Positions 23,501 through 34,701 of a DNA stretch of 64,000 nt are shown here, in pieces (the stretch's first letter is position 1; each line of letters begins with the position of its first letter). The stretch is from Rhynchonema sp. JSB1_4 (Eukaryota > Nematoda > Chromadorea > Monhysterida > Xyalidae): NCBI GenBank assembly GCA_030248065.1, contig JASAMV010005787.1, positions 18,551-82,550 on the forward strand. Reading direction: 5' to 3'. The notes under the pieces are model-generated. The model ran no database searches. It was not told the origin of the DNA and worked only from the letters and a program-made list of their open reading frames with translations. A program made the translations under genes and the position numbers.

Positions 23501-24994
23501 TCACAAATCGAATTCATATTCTTTCGCTGGTTCGTCGAATGCAACAGCTTTGTAACGCCGGCCACGGCACGTGCAGCGATTCCTGGAGAGCAAAGCGTCA
23601 AATGCACGCGTGAATCTGGACTTATTATGCCTCCATGAAACTTGATGCCATCGGGCCTTTTCGATAGGACATTCAGAAGTTCTTTGGTAATCTCAAACAG
23701 ATTGATTCGGTGTTCAAACAGTTTGGTCAGTTAAGAGTAGGCAATAATTTTTGTGAGAATGGTATTTGCAGTTGACTGATGCCTCTAACTTCGACCAGCT
23801 TGTAAACGGTCCGGCATTACCCCAACGTTTGAGTGCCAATCGTGAAAAAAACGAAGTTGGTATCCCTACTAGTTATTTTCTGTCACAGGGGTGATCAAGG
23901 AAGCCCCCCCCGCCAGTCAATAAATGCATTGCGAGAATGGGCGGGAAAAACAAGACTGACCAAGATTGATACGGCACGTTCAAAACACAAACCGGCCACC
24001 AACTTTGCCAAGCAGTAGAGATAGGTGCTGGCGACGATTCGAAGCCCCAGACCGATGATGCAAATCAACATGGCAACCGCTACCACCGAGTACGCGGCGA
24101 TCTCCAATTGGCATTGTGATTTCTCTTTGTTTCCATTTAAAATCATAGAAAGAGAAAACTAGCAAACTATCAAAAGTGGTGGAAAAGCAAAATAATAACC
24201 TCCGATGGATGCATGTGCCATTCGTAGGTCTCACCAAACAGTTGCCAAGTGTAGGTGCATTTGCACGGATAGACCGGGATGCGGGCTATAAACAATGTTG
24301 ATGAGTGTGTCTGCGTTTTAATAATGCACATCTAATTTTGTGCGCAATCGAATTATAGCATCAGCCTCAGTCGTCTGGGTAGCCCATAAAACCGTCAGCT
24401 TAAGTTCATTATTATGGGCTACGACAACTGACTACATGGCTTTCTTTCAATAAATAGATGCTTCGCCGTTTAAAGGGAGAAAAACTAATTTTCTGGGAAG
24501 TCGTTATGTATGAATGCATATTCGGATTTGAGGTCCGATCGAAAGATGGGTAAAAACCATGTGTGCAAGTAAGACATTAGCGCGAGCACCAGTGAGAATT
24601 GTAAAGTTTGCACACAAACGACGTTAAATGGGAGTCTAGTTTGAATATTGTCCATTCAAAAAGCTCTCCAATGCAGGAGTCAGTTGGATGCCCGCATTTT
24701 TCTAACGTCGTATCATGAGGACTTCCTCAGGAAAATGCACATGGTATGGATATTGCTCGTAACCTTTTAGAATGTCGATTATAGCTGTCTTAGAAACACA
24801 AAAACTATAAAGGAAGCAACTAAACAACGATGCTCAAACTCACGCGGCGGCCAGATTTCCTCTGCCGGTTCTGTCATCGACATCGTGCTGTTGGACTTCA
24901 GAAAGTCCTTGGTGTCGAGAAATAGTCCCAAAGTCCCCAAAGTCGCGTTACGCGCCGCCGAAATTGGCGCCATTTCAGAATGCCGCAAGTGCAT
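23501..24994 (-). CDS. small single-pass membrane protein, unknown family
   Basis: Four exons, 24844-24994, 24235-24285, 24004-24124 and 23501-23582 in transcript order, join with matched phases (1, 1, 2) to 134 codons plus stop. The first part contains a possible N-glycosylation site (NST), then a short Cys-x-Cys block (YPCKCTYTWQLF). One hydrophobic helix follows (about IAAYSVVAVAMLICIIGLGL). The basic tail is RCTCRGRRYKAVAFDEPAKE, ending EFDL. This suggests an outside N-terminus and a cytosolic tail. An in-frame ATG 69 nt upstream, at 25063, is an alternative start. One acceptor (AACAAAG) and one donor (GTTGGT) are weak. I do not recognise the family. Phase continuity over three introns and the coherent topology argue for a real gene. 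Confidence 0.5.
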
Positions 24995-25391
24995 TATGAG
25001 TGCCAGCTGGCTCTTTGGAGTCTGAAATTTATTGCTCGAACTTTTTTTAAATTTTATGGACATCCGCGCTGAGCCATAAAAGCGTTCCTTCTTTAGAACG
25101 CAAGCATGTTTGCTGGTTCGGTTGGGTTTTGCGTGTCATCGGGCTTCCTGCGTCCGCCTTACAAGCATGTGCATGAACAGGGTCTTAATGGCGTAAAGTT
25201 TCCCGAAAAATGGCCATGCATTACAGTGGTGGTTAGAGCGACCACAAAAGAGATGACTGAATGAGCTGCCGGAGAAAAAAACCATGTGCTTTTTGAACGC
25301 AACGTGTAATATGGGTAGGGTTCTTTTTATTACTTACATGCAACATGTGTAGGTGCGTTTTGAGCAGCCCACTTGGTCATTCCGCTCTGTA

Positions 25392-25622
25392 GATAATGTC
25401 CATCCATCAGCTCATGAAACTTTTTTCAGCTTAAAAGCTTGGTAGGATCCAGTGCTGTCCCGGTTCCGGTTGCTCTACGAAAAAGAAATGAAACAGAAAT
25501 CGTTTTTCATTATATTTTTGTGCGCCGTTTTTCTCTCACATTGCCTAGCGGAGGAACAGTTTTCCACAACGGAACCTGAACCTCACAAATAAAAGTGCCA
25601 TGAGCTGATAGATGGACTATAC
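25392..25622. mobile_element. inverted-repeat element related to MITE family C
   Basis: The ends are GTCCATCCATCAGCTCATGA and TGAGCTGATAGATGGAC, similar in form to family C ends. The interior is unrelated to the other copies and carries a 35-codon reading frame. Confidence 0.55.
25488..25592 (+). CDS. possible 34-residue secreted peptide
   Basis: ATG to TAA gives 34 residues. The first 21 look like a textbook signal peptide (MKQKSFFIIFLCAVFLSHC followed by LA), then an acidic, Thr/Pro-rich 13-residue mature part ending PEPHK. It lies between the arms of an inverted-repeat element. It could be a real small gene, a captured exon or chance; no paralogue was seen in the window. Confidence 0.3.
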   Translation: MKQKSFFIIFLCAVFLSHCLAEEQFSTTEPEPHK

Positions 25623-26498
25623 GCAGCGACCTCATTTTTCTGCAGACGTGAACGAGCCCAATTACACCAAGGTAATGGAGTCATGAGAAACCCAGTTGCA
25701 ATGGTATAAAAGTCTAATGACAAATTACCAGTGAGGACTGCATGGTATCCTATGCTTTGTTGAAAGTCCTGTTGCGCAGTTTTAAAGGACCCTGGGACCT
25801 CCAGGGCGCTGTGGTGTATGTGGTCCAGTTTCCCGCGTACAGTCGCTAATTAGGTTTTTGATCCGGTGTATTACTATTCAAAAACACTGGATTTTGCAAA
25901 AAAAGCTGACTTATGATTTTCATGAAATCAAACAAGTTTTGAACTGACAGCATATGATCACTGTGCATTGAAAACTACTGTAACAACGTGATTATCATGT
26001 GCAATGCGCAATTAATTGGAACTGTGAGTTTTTGTGAATCATTGTTCCTCTTCCCCACTCAAGTCGTGCTAAAGAATTCGCTTGAAACTGCTGTTCTTCC
26101 GTATTCGGCGCACCTTTCGACCAAATCACAGCAAATGGAAACACATTTGCAACCTCATTTTAATCACATGTATACTCCGTGTAACAACAATGTAACAGCA
26201 ATGAGTTTTGCCCGTTTCGGCCTGTTTTCACGACGGCAGACTTAATACCCGACAGTCAGCCAAGATCGCGGTAAAAACGTCGCGGTCTGCATACACGCGC
26301 ATACGGTTCGTCAATTTGTCCTATATTACAGTATCCCACAAACACAATGACAAATTCTCTATTCTATTCTCTACGTATATGTACACCAAATGCTACGAAA
26401 AGAGGTGGGAGAGAAGAATAATTGAGAGTGGAGGAAAATACTTAAAGCACAAAAACGATGTACTTAATGAGATCAAGGAGGTATAGAAGGGCAGCGAT

Positions 26499-28509
26499 TT
26501 AGTTGGAGTTGAACCGTCCGCCACGGCCAAGTCCGCCAAGATTGCCGAATCGATTGCCATTATTGCCGTTGTTTCCTCCGAAATTTCCATTGTTTCCGTT
26601 GTTTCGACCGCCAAAACGACCGTTAGAGCCTGCAATTAAGAAAGTCATTGAGGAGTACATATGGCTGTTGAAAATTACTACGCTTTTCGACGTATACCTC
26701 CAAATCCGCCTCCTTGGCCGCCCGGTCCGCCGCGACCACCTCCACGTCCGCCGCCTCCGCGACCTCCTTTGTGATGTTTCATGAACTCCATCACCTCCTC
26801 AAGCGAGGGTGGGTTGGGATTCGTCTGGCAACGCTCCCGCAGGTTGAATTTTCGACCATCTTGGCCTAAATTGTAATTCTTAGCATATTTTTGCCACTCA
26901 AAGTTGAAAAAAGCCTTTTTTATGAAAAAAACAGAGGTTGTCCGCGTACCGTTATTCTGTCCGCCGGTGCAGAATGGCGGCAGCGGCACGTCACACGTGG
27001 CACCGGCACTGGCGAACTGCTGTTGAAGTTCTTCGGCACACGTGCACATGGCCTGATGACGCTGGTCTTTCTCGACCGAGCACTCGCTGAAAATATCAAT
27101 TATGAGGTTGTTTTGTTTCTGCAAACGCTGATTTCACGAGCCTTTTGCAGAAACCCCCAAATAGCGTACCCATTTGGATCGCACTGTTGGATGATGGAGC
27201 ACGCCTGTTGGTATACTTGTTGTGGGTTCAACTGTTCAGGGTTAATGCGACCCTGTGAGGCTTCTTGGATGCACGAAAAGACTTCGTTGCGGACGGACGG
27301 GCATTTGGCATCGACGATCTGAGGTAGATAGGCCAGCAAAAGGAATCTGTGAAAAAAAATTGACAGTGTATTTGTGCGACATTCGGGTGTTAAAGACAGA
27401 AGCTTGAAAGTGTAACTCACTTTTTTGAACCGCCTCCTTTGCCACCGTGGTGCCCGCCGCCGGGAGGTCCAGCCTGGCGCTTGAAACGGTTGAAACCACC
27501 AAAACGACCGAAACCACCACGGTTTCCGTTATTGCCTTGGCCGAACCCGCCAAAGTTTCCGTTGTTGCCTCTCTGGCCAAAGCCACCAAATCTTCCATTA
27601 TTTGAACCGCCTGGGCCAAATCCGCCGAAATTCCCATTCTGGCCGCCCGGTCCGCCGCGAAACCCGCCGCCTGGACCGCCGCGCTCAGGCAGCTCAACCT
27701 GCAATTTGAATTGAATGTAAATAATACAATTCTTTTGTTGACAAAATTGATCAAAAACGATTAATTGTGCATGGTTTAAAAATGTCACGTACGCCTTGGC
27801 GAGCCATACACTCGCGTTTGAATTCGCGCAAGTCAATGTTCAGGTTTGAGTTCTGCACACATTGACGCAGCTGGAACATCATTCGCATTTTGTCCATGAA
27901 TTGGCCTGGACCGCCACCTGGCCGGTCTTCGTCCTCATCTGAAATTGTTTAGTGATTTTATCGGTTTTCGGAAAAATTTCTCAGATATTTTTGTAAAAAA
28001 ACCGTTTTTCCAGAAGTTACTACAAAACAGGTTGTTTTTTCACTTTAGAATTACACAGGAACAAAAGACATAAAACAATAAACAAAACAACGCACAAGAA
28101 ACAAAACGATATTGGGCTCACCATCATCATTGCCATCAAAATCTGTGGCTTCAGCGGCTTCCATGCAGCTAAAAACCAAAATATTTTTAGAAAATAGACT
28201 TAGGCCTTTTTGAAATTAGCATCTTTGCACCCACATTCGTCCGCATTGTTTGACGGACCGCATCATTTGTCTGGCTTCGTCTTCACTCAGGTCACCAAGA
28301 CCGAGCACTTGGGACATTTGTTCCTTCATGCATTGTTTGCTTTGCTGACACGCGCTGTTGCCTTGGTCTTGAGCCTGATGAAATGTAGATGGTCCGAATA
28401 AAAAAAGGCCTAACTGACAAAGATAATTAGTGAGCAGACGCAGAAATTGTGTATTGCTTACCGTAACCAGAAGTGCCAGAGAGGCACATAGGGCAATCTG
28501 TAGTTTCAT
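26499..28509 (-). CDS. secreted Cys-rich, Gly/Asn-rich protein, copy 1 (unknown family)
   Basis: Nine exons in transcript order are 28462-28509, 28235-28374, 28122-28168, 27793-27938, 27421-27698, 27170-27346, 26950-27086, 26698-26865 and 26499-26629, totalling 423 codons plus stop with all phases matched. A signal peptide (MKLQIALCASLALLVT) leads to a helical Cys module (ACQQSKQC to KQCGRIC), then an acidic stretch and LRQCVQNSNLNIDLREFKR. A long Gly-rich insert follows, with FGGFG and GGPGG repeats. Two further Cys modules begin AKCPSVRNEVFSCI and ECSVEKDQRHQ. The tail has GGRGGGG, then GNNGN repeats, ending RFNSN. The layout suggests an extracellular matrix, eggshell or glue-like protein, but that is only an inference. 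The paralogue at 31037-32722 confirms the exon structure. A TATA box lies at 28666. Confidence 0.8.
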
Positions 28510-28665
28510 GTTCAGAGATAGGAATAATTTTGATTTATCAATGGAAGGCACAGTAATTGTCGACCAAAATCAACCGAAACACCAACAGTCAAAGTCAACC
28601 TTTTGTTATGGTATTGTTGTGCTGGTGACAAACTAGAATGAGTTACGTGCAGAATTTGCGCCCAA

Positions 28666-28709
28666 TTTATACTCCACGCGGCAGGAAGCAGCCCGTGCAA
28701 TTGACGTCA
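28666..28709 (-). promoter_or_regulatory. promoter of copy 1: TATA box and CRE-like palindrome
   Basis: On the minus strand TATAAA lies at 28671-28666, about 157 nt before the ATG. The palindrome TGACGTCA lies at 28702-28709, about 30 nt further upstream. Both recur at matching places upstream of copy 2, so they are conserved between the paralogues. Function as a cAMP-response-type site is inference. Confidence 0.55.
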
Positions 28710-29604
28710 CAGCTGCGCTGCGAAATGACGCGCGAAGCGCGAAAAAATTTGGTTTTCGTGCACGTACAACTCTATTGACTTTTTGTGACACAATGGTGTC
28801 ATTATTTATTTGCACAGGCTGCTTGACAGACGGAATGATGCCCATTTGTCTGTTCCGAAACCAAAGCAAAATATAATAACCGAGTTTGTAGCACAAAATT
28901 TGTCGAAAGGTCGTGACTGACAATGAGTATCAGACGAAACGTTTTTTCAGTTTTACAACCACGAGACAGAATAAGTTTTTTTTGCTAAATGGCAAATTTA
29001 ATGATGTTCACATTTACTTTGAAAAACCCTATTGCTGTGTTGACTTGAAGTACACGTGTGGAGGACCCTTTGGTTTGCTGATGTGACATTTACCTTTTTA
29101 TCATGTGTTTGTGTTGCGTACACATGGTTTTTTGTTAGACTTTTTCTGTCTCAGTTCATTTTACATCGATTGACTTCACAAAACAGAGACTCCACCCACG
29201 CAACTCGTGTTACTCGGTGTTTACGGAAACCTCACAGCCCATTGACGCAGTTCGATCCTTTACGAACAGGTTTATTATGTTCCACGTGTACGAAAATATG
29301 ATTGTGGAGTGAATATCATAACGTGCAAAAACGGATTATTGACTGCTGTCTGAATTTTGTGTCCTAAAATATTGTTTTCAGCTTTCATGGGTGTGATTTA
29401 GGTGTGTGCTTACATCGGTGTGATCATAAGTCACACGTGAATTAAATCAACCCATTTGAAACAGACTGAACCAATTTATTTCTAAGATTAGAGCCAATCC
29501 CAATCATAAAAAGCGGATTAGCGGGCCCGCTAACTTTCCAGTCCGCTAATCCGCTTTATGCTATGTGAGACCGCTAGCATGGTTTTCTAATACTCAAACT
29601 GAGG

Positions 29605-30085
29605 TGATGGGCTAGCGCCTGAAATCTTCGCGCTTTTTTGGCGCTTTCGCGCTTCGCGCCGGGCGCGAACAGGGCGCGAGACCGATTTTCAATTTCGCGC
29701 CTGGGCGCGAAGAGGGCGCGACAGTTTTGTTTCAAATTTCGCGCTTTGATAATGTAGTACAGTAGGCAGAATAGCACTCACAAACGTCAAAACATTGGAT
29801 TTTTTACACCAGAAAATGACTAATAACCACCTTTATGCACCTCAATGAGCTGCGTTTTATGAATATTTCAGTATACTCACATGGAAGCATACACTTAAGC
29901 AATTAACTGCATCTTTGCCTTAACTACTGCAAGTTGGGCGCGAAATAAAGCGCGATAAAGCGCGACGTCGCGCTTCGCGCCTGGCGCGAAGAGGGCGCGA
30001 GTCCGATTTTTAATTTCGCGCTTGGGCGCGAAGCGCGAAATTGAACAGGGCGTGATGGTAAGATTCCAGGCGCGAGCCGATCACT
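29605..30085. mobile_element. GCGCGAA-rich foldback element
   Basis: The outer arms are TGGGCTAGCGCCTGAAATCTT and, inverted, AAGATTCCAGGCGCGAGCC. Each arm continues as a dense run of GCGCGAA and its complement. The loop (29745-29930) is A/T-rich. There is no coding sequence. The GC-rich arms could form a very stable hairpin. Confidence 0.65.
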
Positions 30086-30174
30086 ACTCCAGGACACTTT
30101 GCGTCAAAACTAATGCGTCAAGATGCACGACCAATGTCTACAGTATACAACTGGAGTGAATGTTAGACCCATTC

Positions 30175-30395
30175 ACCGCTTTCGGGACTGCAGCATGGAT
30201 AAATGAATATCCACCGAGTCAAGTATACGTGTGTGATCGTGTGAGAACTCATGTGAGTGTGTGCACTATGTCTAGATGCCACAAAACAATGGCTATGGCG
30301 CGCACAGCAACGGTCGGATGAGGTAATGTCAACAGTAGCAATTCCTATGAATAAAATAACATTTTCAGAGTGAAAAATCGAGAAATTGTTGGATC
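30175..30395. repeat. dispersed repeat, copy 1
   Basis: It matches the inverted copy at about 53840-54085. Both share CACTATGTCTAGATGCCACA and GTCAACAGTAGCAATT. Ends and class are unknown. Confidence 0.6.
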
Positions 30396-31036
30396 CCGAA
30401 ATAATTAGGACCCTGTGGTGCAGTTCCAATTTCACCCATATGCAGTCCTTATTTTGTTTTTATTTTTCAAAATGCTGCAACTTGCAAAAAAAACAGCACA
30501 CTAACGATTTTGGAGACCCAAACAACACGCTTGCAATTTATTTATAAGTATATACTGTAGTTACATAGAAGACAACGTTGCTTTGACAACTGCCGTTGCA
30601 TGATTTTGATTTGCAGTGCCGGTGAACTGTATCTGTGAGTTTTTGTGAATCTATGTGAATCGGCGTTCTTCTCTATACACAAATCAAAAGAATTAGTACC
30701 TCAAAACAGTTATTCTTCCCTTCAGCGCCAGTGCCTTTTTTTACCAAGATCAGAATGAATATGGAAATATTTTTTGCGCAACCACACGTTATCACATGCA
30801 CTCCGTGACGACATTACGGTAAAAACCGAAAGTCAGCCAAGATAACACGAGAATCTTCGTAACTAATTGCTCTCTTGTATACGCGCGCACAGCTCATTCC
30901 ACTTCTTTGTTCACACAAACAATGACAAAGCGTTCTACTCTACGTACAACACACCAAACCTTCAGACCTTACGAAAAGTAGGGAGGAGAGAAGAATTATT
31001 AAGATTGGGGATAAACGGAGGTAGAAATGGACAGAT

Positions 31037-32722
31037 TTAGTGGGCATTGAACCGTCCACCGTTGAAGCTGAACCGCCGGCCAAGATTGCCGAATCGATTC
31101 CCATTGTTTCCGTTGTGTGGACTGCCGAAACGACCATTAGTTCCTGCAGTTAAGAAGGTAATCGAAAACAAAATATGTACGCACTATGTGGTTGTTAAGC
31201 AATTCCGCTTTTTTTGGATAAAACTCTAACTTCACCTCCTTTGTGATGTTTCATGAACTCCATCACCTCCTCAAACGAGGGCGGGTTGGGATTCGTCTGG
31301 CAACGCTCGCGCAGGTTGAATTTTCGACCATCTTGGCCTAAATTCGTACGCATATACATAGGTAGGTATCTTGCACTTTTGTTTCAAGATCGACTAAAAT
31401 TCACTGCTTTCTTCTGTGAACAAAAAGCGCTTTTTGTCCGCATACCGTTATTCTGTCCGCCGGTGCAGAACGGCGGTGGCAGCACGTCACACGTGGCACC
31501 GACGCCGGCGAACTGTTGCTCCAGTTCTTCGGCACACGTGCACATGGCCTGATGTCGTTGGTCTTTCTCGGTCGAGCATTCGCTGAAATATCGTTGTTTT
31601 TTTTGCTGCAAACTCTGATTTAACTGGCTTTGTTGCTGAAAAAGAAAGTCAAATAGCGTACCCATTCGGATCGCACTGTTGGATGACGGAACAAACCTGC
31701 TCGTATGCTTGTTGGGGGTTCAACTGTTCAGGCTTAATGCGACCCTGTGAGGCTTCTTGCATGCACGAAAAGACTTCGTCGCGGACGGATGGACATTTGG
31801 CATTAATGATTTGAGGTGCATAGGCCATCATAAGGAATCTGTGGTAAAAATACAAAGATAGATTTGTGGGTCACAAACCGGAGGATTCATAGCAACTCAC
31901 TTTTTCGCATCGCCTCCCTTGCCACCGTGAGGAGCACCAGGACCGCCGAACTCAGGCAGCTCAACCTGCAAATTTCGATTGAATGTAAGTAACACGTTCA
32001 TTTTTGTAAAATTGATGATGATGATGATATAATGATTGATAAAATTGAACAATAAAAAGCAATTCGCGAGGCAAAATCTCTCACGTACGCCTTGGCGAGC
32101 CATACACTCGCGTTTGAATTCGCGCACGTCAATGTTCAGATTCGCGTCCCGTACACATTGACGCAGCTGGAGCATCATTCGTATTTTCTCCAGGAATTTA
32201 CTACCTGGCCGGTCTTCGTCATCATCTGCAACTTTATCGTATGAATTTTGTAGTTTTAACAAATTGTTTTTGTTTGACATTAAAGCTGGAGAGGAACAAA
32301 AACATATGCATAACGAAACTGAACTCACCAGCAGCATCAAGATTAAAATCTGGGGATTCGGCGGCATCCAGGCAGCTGAAAAGCAAAATATTTTTTTTGC
32401 AAAATGCCCTGGATATTTATGAAATTAGCTCTTTTGCATATTTGTACAGTACATTCGTTTGCATTGTTTGAGGGATCGCATCATTTGTGTCGCGTCGTCT
32501 TCACTCAGGTCACCGAACATTTGGGACATTTGTTCCTTGACGCATTGTTTGCTTTGCTGGCAAGCACTGTTGCCTTGATCTTGCGCCTGAAATGTGTACA
32601 TGTTCGAAATAAAAAAAGGCCTAACTGACAAGGACAATGAACAAATGATGCAGAAAAAATCATGCGCAGCTCACCGTGACCAGAAGTGCCAGACAGGCAC
32701 ATTGGGCAATCTGTAGCTTCAT
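31037..32722 (-). CDS. secreted Cys-rich, Gly/Asn-rich protein, copy 2
   Basis: This is a tandem paralogue of 26499-28509 with the same nine exons: 32675-32722, 32453-32586, 32329-32375, 32089-32225, 31901-31965, 31662-31838, 31446-31582, 31236-31337 and 31143-31037, totalling 317 codons plus stop. The signal peptide is MKLQIAQCACLALLVT. All cysteine modules are kept. The Gly-rich parts shrank in frame: exon 5 has 65 nt against 278 in copy 1, and exon 8 has 102 against 168. Cys modules are therefore constrained and Gly repeats are free to vary. The tail keeps GNNGNRFGN and ends RFNAH. Two foldback elements now lie between its promoter and its ATG, so expression may differ from copy 1. Family and function are unknown. 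Confidence 0.8.
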
Positions 32723-32807
32723 GTTGATTTTTTCAGTTCGAACAGAGAATAATTTTGACTTGAACAGAGAATAATTTCGATTTGTCAATGGCAGGGATGG
32801 TACCGGT

Positions 32808-33225
32808 ACACTACCAGCTGCAATTTTAGGCTGTTTGAAGCCTGCGCCTGCAGAGCCTGCATTCAGGCTCATGACCCTGTGCAGGCTCAATGCGAAAGAT
32901 CAGCAGGCGCAGGCTCGCATGCACAGGTGTACTTGCGTTCGCTGAGCCTGCGCAGCCTGTAACTGCTTATGTAAGGGCGCCCTTAGTCATAGTGGAAAAT
33001 GGAAAATGGAAATGAAAATATTCTATGTCCAAGTTTTCCATTTTCCATTTTCCACTATGACTAAGGACGCCCTAGGTACAGTGCATGTGAGCCCGCATGT
33101 ACGTAAGTACCGCGCCCGCTACCGTGTCTTTTGTGTTGAGACTGCGCAGGCTCACGAGCCTGGATGCGCCTGCACGCACTCTACAGGCGCAGGCCTCAAA
33201 CAGCCTAAAAATTGCAGCTGGTATA
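32808..33225. mobile_element. foldback element in the 5' region of copy 2
   Basis: The arms CAGCTGCAATTTTAGGCTGT and ACAGCCTAAAAATTGCAGCTG are inverted, with CTGCGCCTG words inside. A second palindrome at about 32970-33075 (TCATAGTGGAAAATGGAAAA and its complement, bounded by AGGGCGCCCTTAG-like ends) is nested in its centre. Confidence 0.75.
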
Positions 33226-33254
33226 CGAAATAATTTCTATCACTGCCTTGCACT

Positions 33255-33690
33255 GACGCCGATCTCACAATACAATAGCGTTAGCGTGTTAGCGCGTTAG
33301 CGTGCGAGATACGCACGCTTTTGGGCTCACAATACAAGAAGCTGATTAGCGCGAGTCCTGTTTTTGAAGTCATTTTGTATTTTTCTTCTAATTTCTTTCA
33401 TATTTTTCATTTTGTTATTTTCTGATATCGCTTATCTTTGTTAGGCGCTGAAAACCGCACAGCACAAAGAAGCAGTCAAGCAACACAATTTGTTGAAATG
33501 AACTGCACCCGGATTAAGTTTGTATTGTAAATGGAAACGCATTTTGTTGATTAACGTGCGGCTCAATAGCGCGCACGTTAACGCGCTTTTCATTCCATTT
33601 TCTAATTGTGAGTGCAAAAGCGTGCGGGAAAAGCGTGCACGCTGATCAGCAATTCGCTAACACGCCAACGCGCTGCATTGTGAGATCGGC
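33255..33690. mobile_element. second foldback element in the 5' region of copy 2
   Basis: The ends are GCCGATCTCACAATACAATA and GCATTGTGAGATCGGC. GTTAGCGTGTTAGCGCG inside pairs with CGCTAACACGCCAACGCG. There is no coding capacity. Confidence 0.75.
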
Positions 33691-34005
33691 TTAAAATACG
33701 CCCAATGCCCACGTCAGACGCAGCGTAAACCGCCCGCAGTTCTGAAACATTGCACACAGCTGCTTAGCTGGCTGGCAAGCTGCCTGTGTGTTTGCCGTCC
33801 GAATGTTTCAAAAGTTTGATTTTCGGGCATCAACTATGGGGCTTACCTCACTGCACGGCAGCAATTTGGGAAAATTTTTTATATTGTAATTTTCGAACCG
33901 AGTCAACCGAAACACGATGATCAGAGTCAACCATTGTGTGGTAGTATTGTTGTGCTGGTGACAAACTACATAGAATGGAGTTATAAGTGCAAATTTTGCG
34001 CTCAA

Positions 34006-34055
34006 TTTATAGCACTCGATGGTCGGTCGGAAGCAGCCAAGTCTCATTGACGTCA
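34006..34055 (-). promoter_or_regulatory. ancestral promoter of copy 2, displaced
   Basis: On the minus strand TATAAA lies at 34011-34006 and TGACGTCA at 34048-34055, with the same neighbours as in copy 1 (GCGCGAAAAAATTTG). It is now about 1.28 kb before the ATG at 32722, against 157 nt in copy 1, because of the foldback insertions. It may still work with a long leader or a leader intron. Confidence 0.5.
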
Positions 34056-34239
34056 CCAGATGCGCGAAGCGCGAAAAAATTTGTTTTTCTGGCATGCACA
34101 TACCTGCATTAACCTTTTGTGACATAATGGTGTTATCATTTATTTGCATAGTCTGCTTGACAGACAGAATGATGCCCATTTGGTACATGGAGGATACGCC
34201 ATGCCCTGACCTCTGCCCGCAGACAACATCAGCAGTCAA

Positions 34240-34473
34240 ACATTAACCTCAGACTGGTCGGAAACCGTAGAATCTGTACAATAGTACCAGATGTCACTAC
34301 ACAAGTCCGGCCTCAGGCGAAATTTTTTCAATTTTTGAAAAATATTTTTATCGATTTCATCTATCCTGAACATCATTTGCCACACTTTCTCTAATAAAAA
34401 AATTTTCGTCAAAAAAATTTAAAAAATTTTTTTAAAAAAAGCTAGTTAATTAAAAGTTTTTCAACCCTGGTCG
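34240..34473. mobile_element. hAT-like element, right-end fragment
   Basis: It matches 46705-46943 for over 200 bp (CCTCAGACTGGTCGG to TTTTCAACCCTGG) but lacks the left end. It is a truncated relative of the complete element at 45951-46943. Confidence 0.65.
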
Positions 34474-34701
34474 TGTTGCGTATTTAGTTTTTGTACAACT
34501 TTCCCATGTGCGCCCCCTTCTGAAACTCGGCCCCCAAAACCGCTGCCATAAGCTCACAATTTGTCCACTGACATTATAACCTCGCGCTTTACCACTGACG
34601 CAACCCCCTGGATTCGCCCATTTTCTGCTCCTAAACCGAAGTAAATCGAATAAACAAAGTTTGCAGCATAAAAATTTTTTGGTGAAAAGATGAGTACAAT
34701 C

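Larger units (their letters stand above)
24995..26498. other. intergenic region
   Basis: This holds an inverted-repeat element at 25392-25622, which encloses a short signal-peptide reading frame. From about 25960 it holds the 3' flank of the secreted-protein gene copy 1. That flank recurs as the 3' flank of copy 2 from about 30640 (shared GTGAGTTTTTGTGAATC). Confidence 0.5.
28740..31036. other. spacer between the duplicated genes
   Basis: The first part, to about 29470, is the upstream flank of copy 1 and matches the flank of copy 2 near 35400-36260. A hairpin lies at 29507-29562 (AAAGCGGATTAGCGG and CCGCTAATCCGCTTT). A GCGCGAA-rich foldback lies at about 29605-30085. A dispersed repeat lies at 30175-30395. 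The 3' flank of copy 2 starts near 30640. Confidence 0.55.

Noticed and set aside
26503..27714. Pro-rich plus-strand frames (KPPRFPLLP-like)
   Set aside because: They are antisense readings of the Gly-rich exons of the secreted-protein gene.
28235..28245. Donor GTGCAA (or GTACAA in copy 2) for exon 2 of the secreted-protein genes
   Set aside because: Both put the next exon out of frame. The donors GTGGGT and GTACTG a few bases earlier keep phase 2 in both paralogues.
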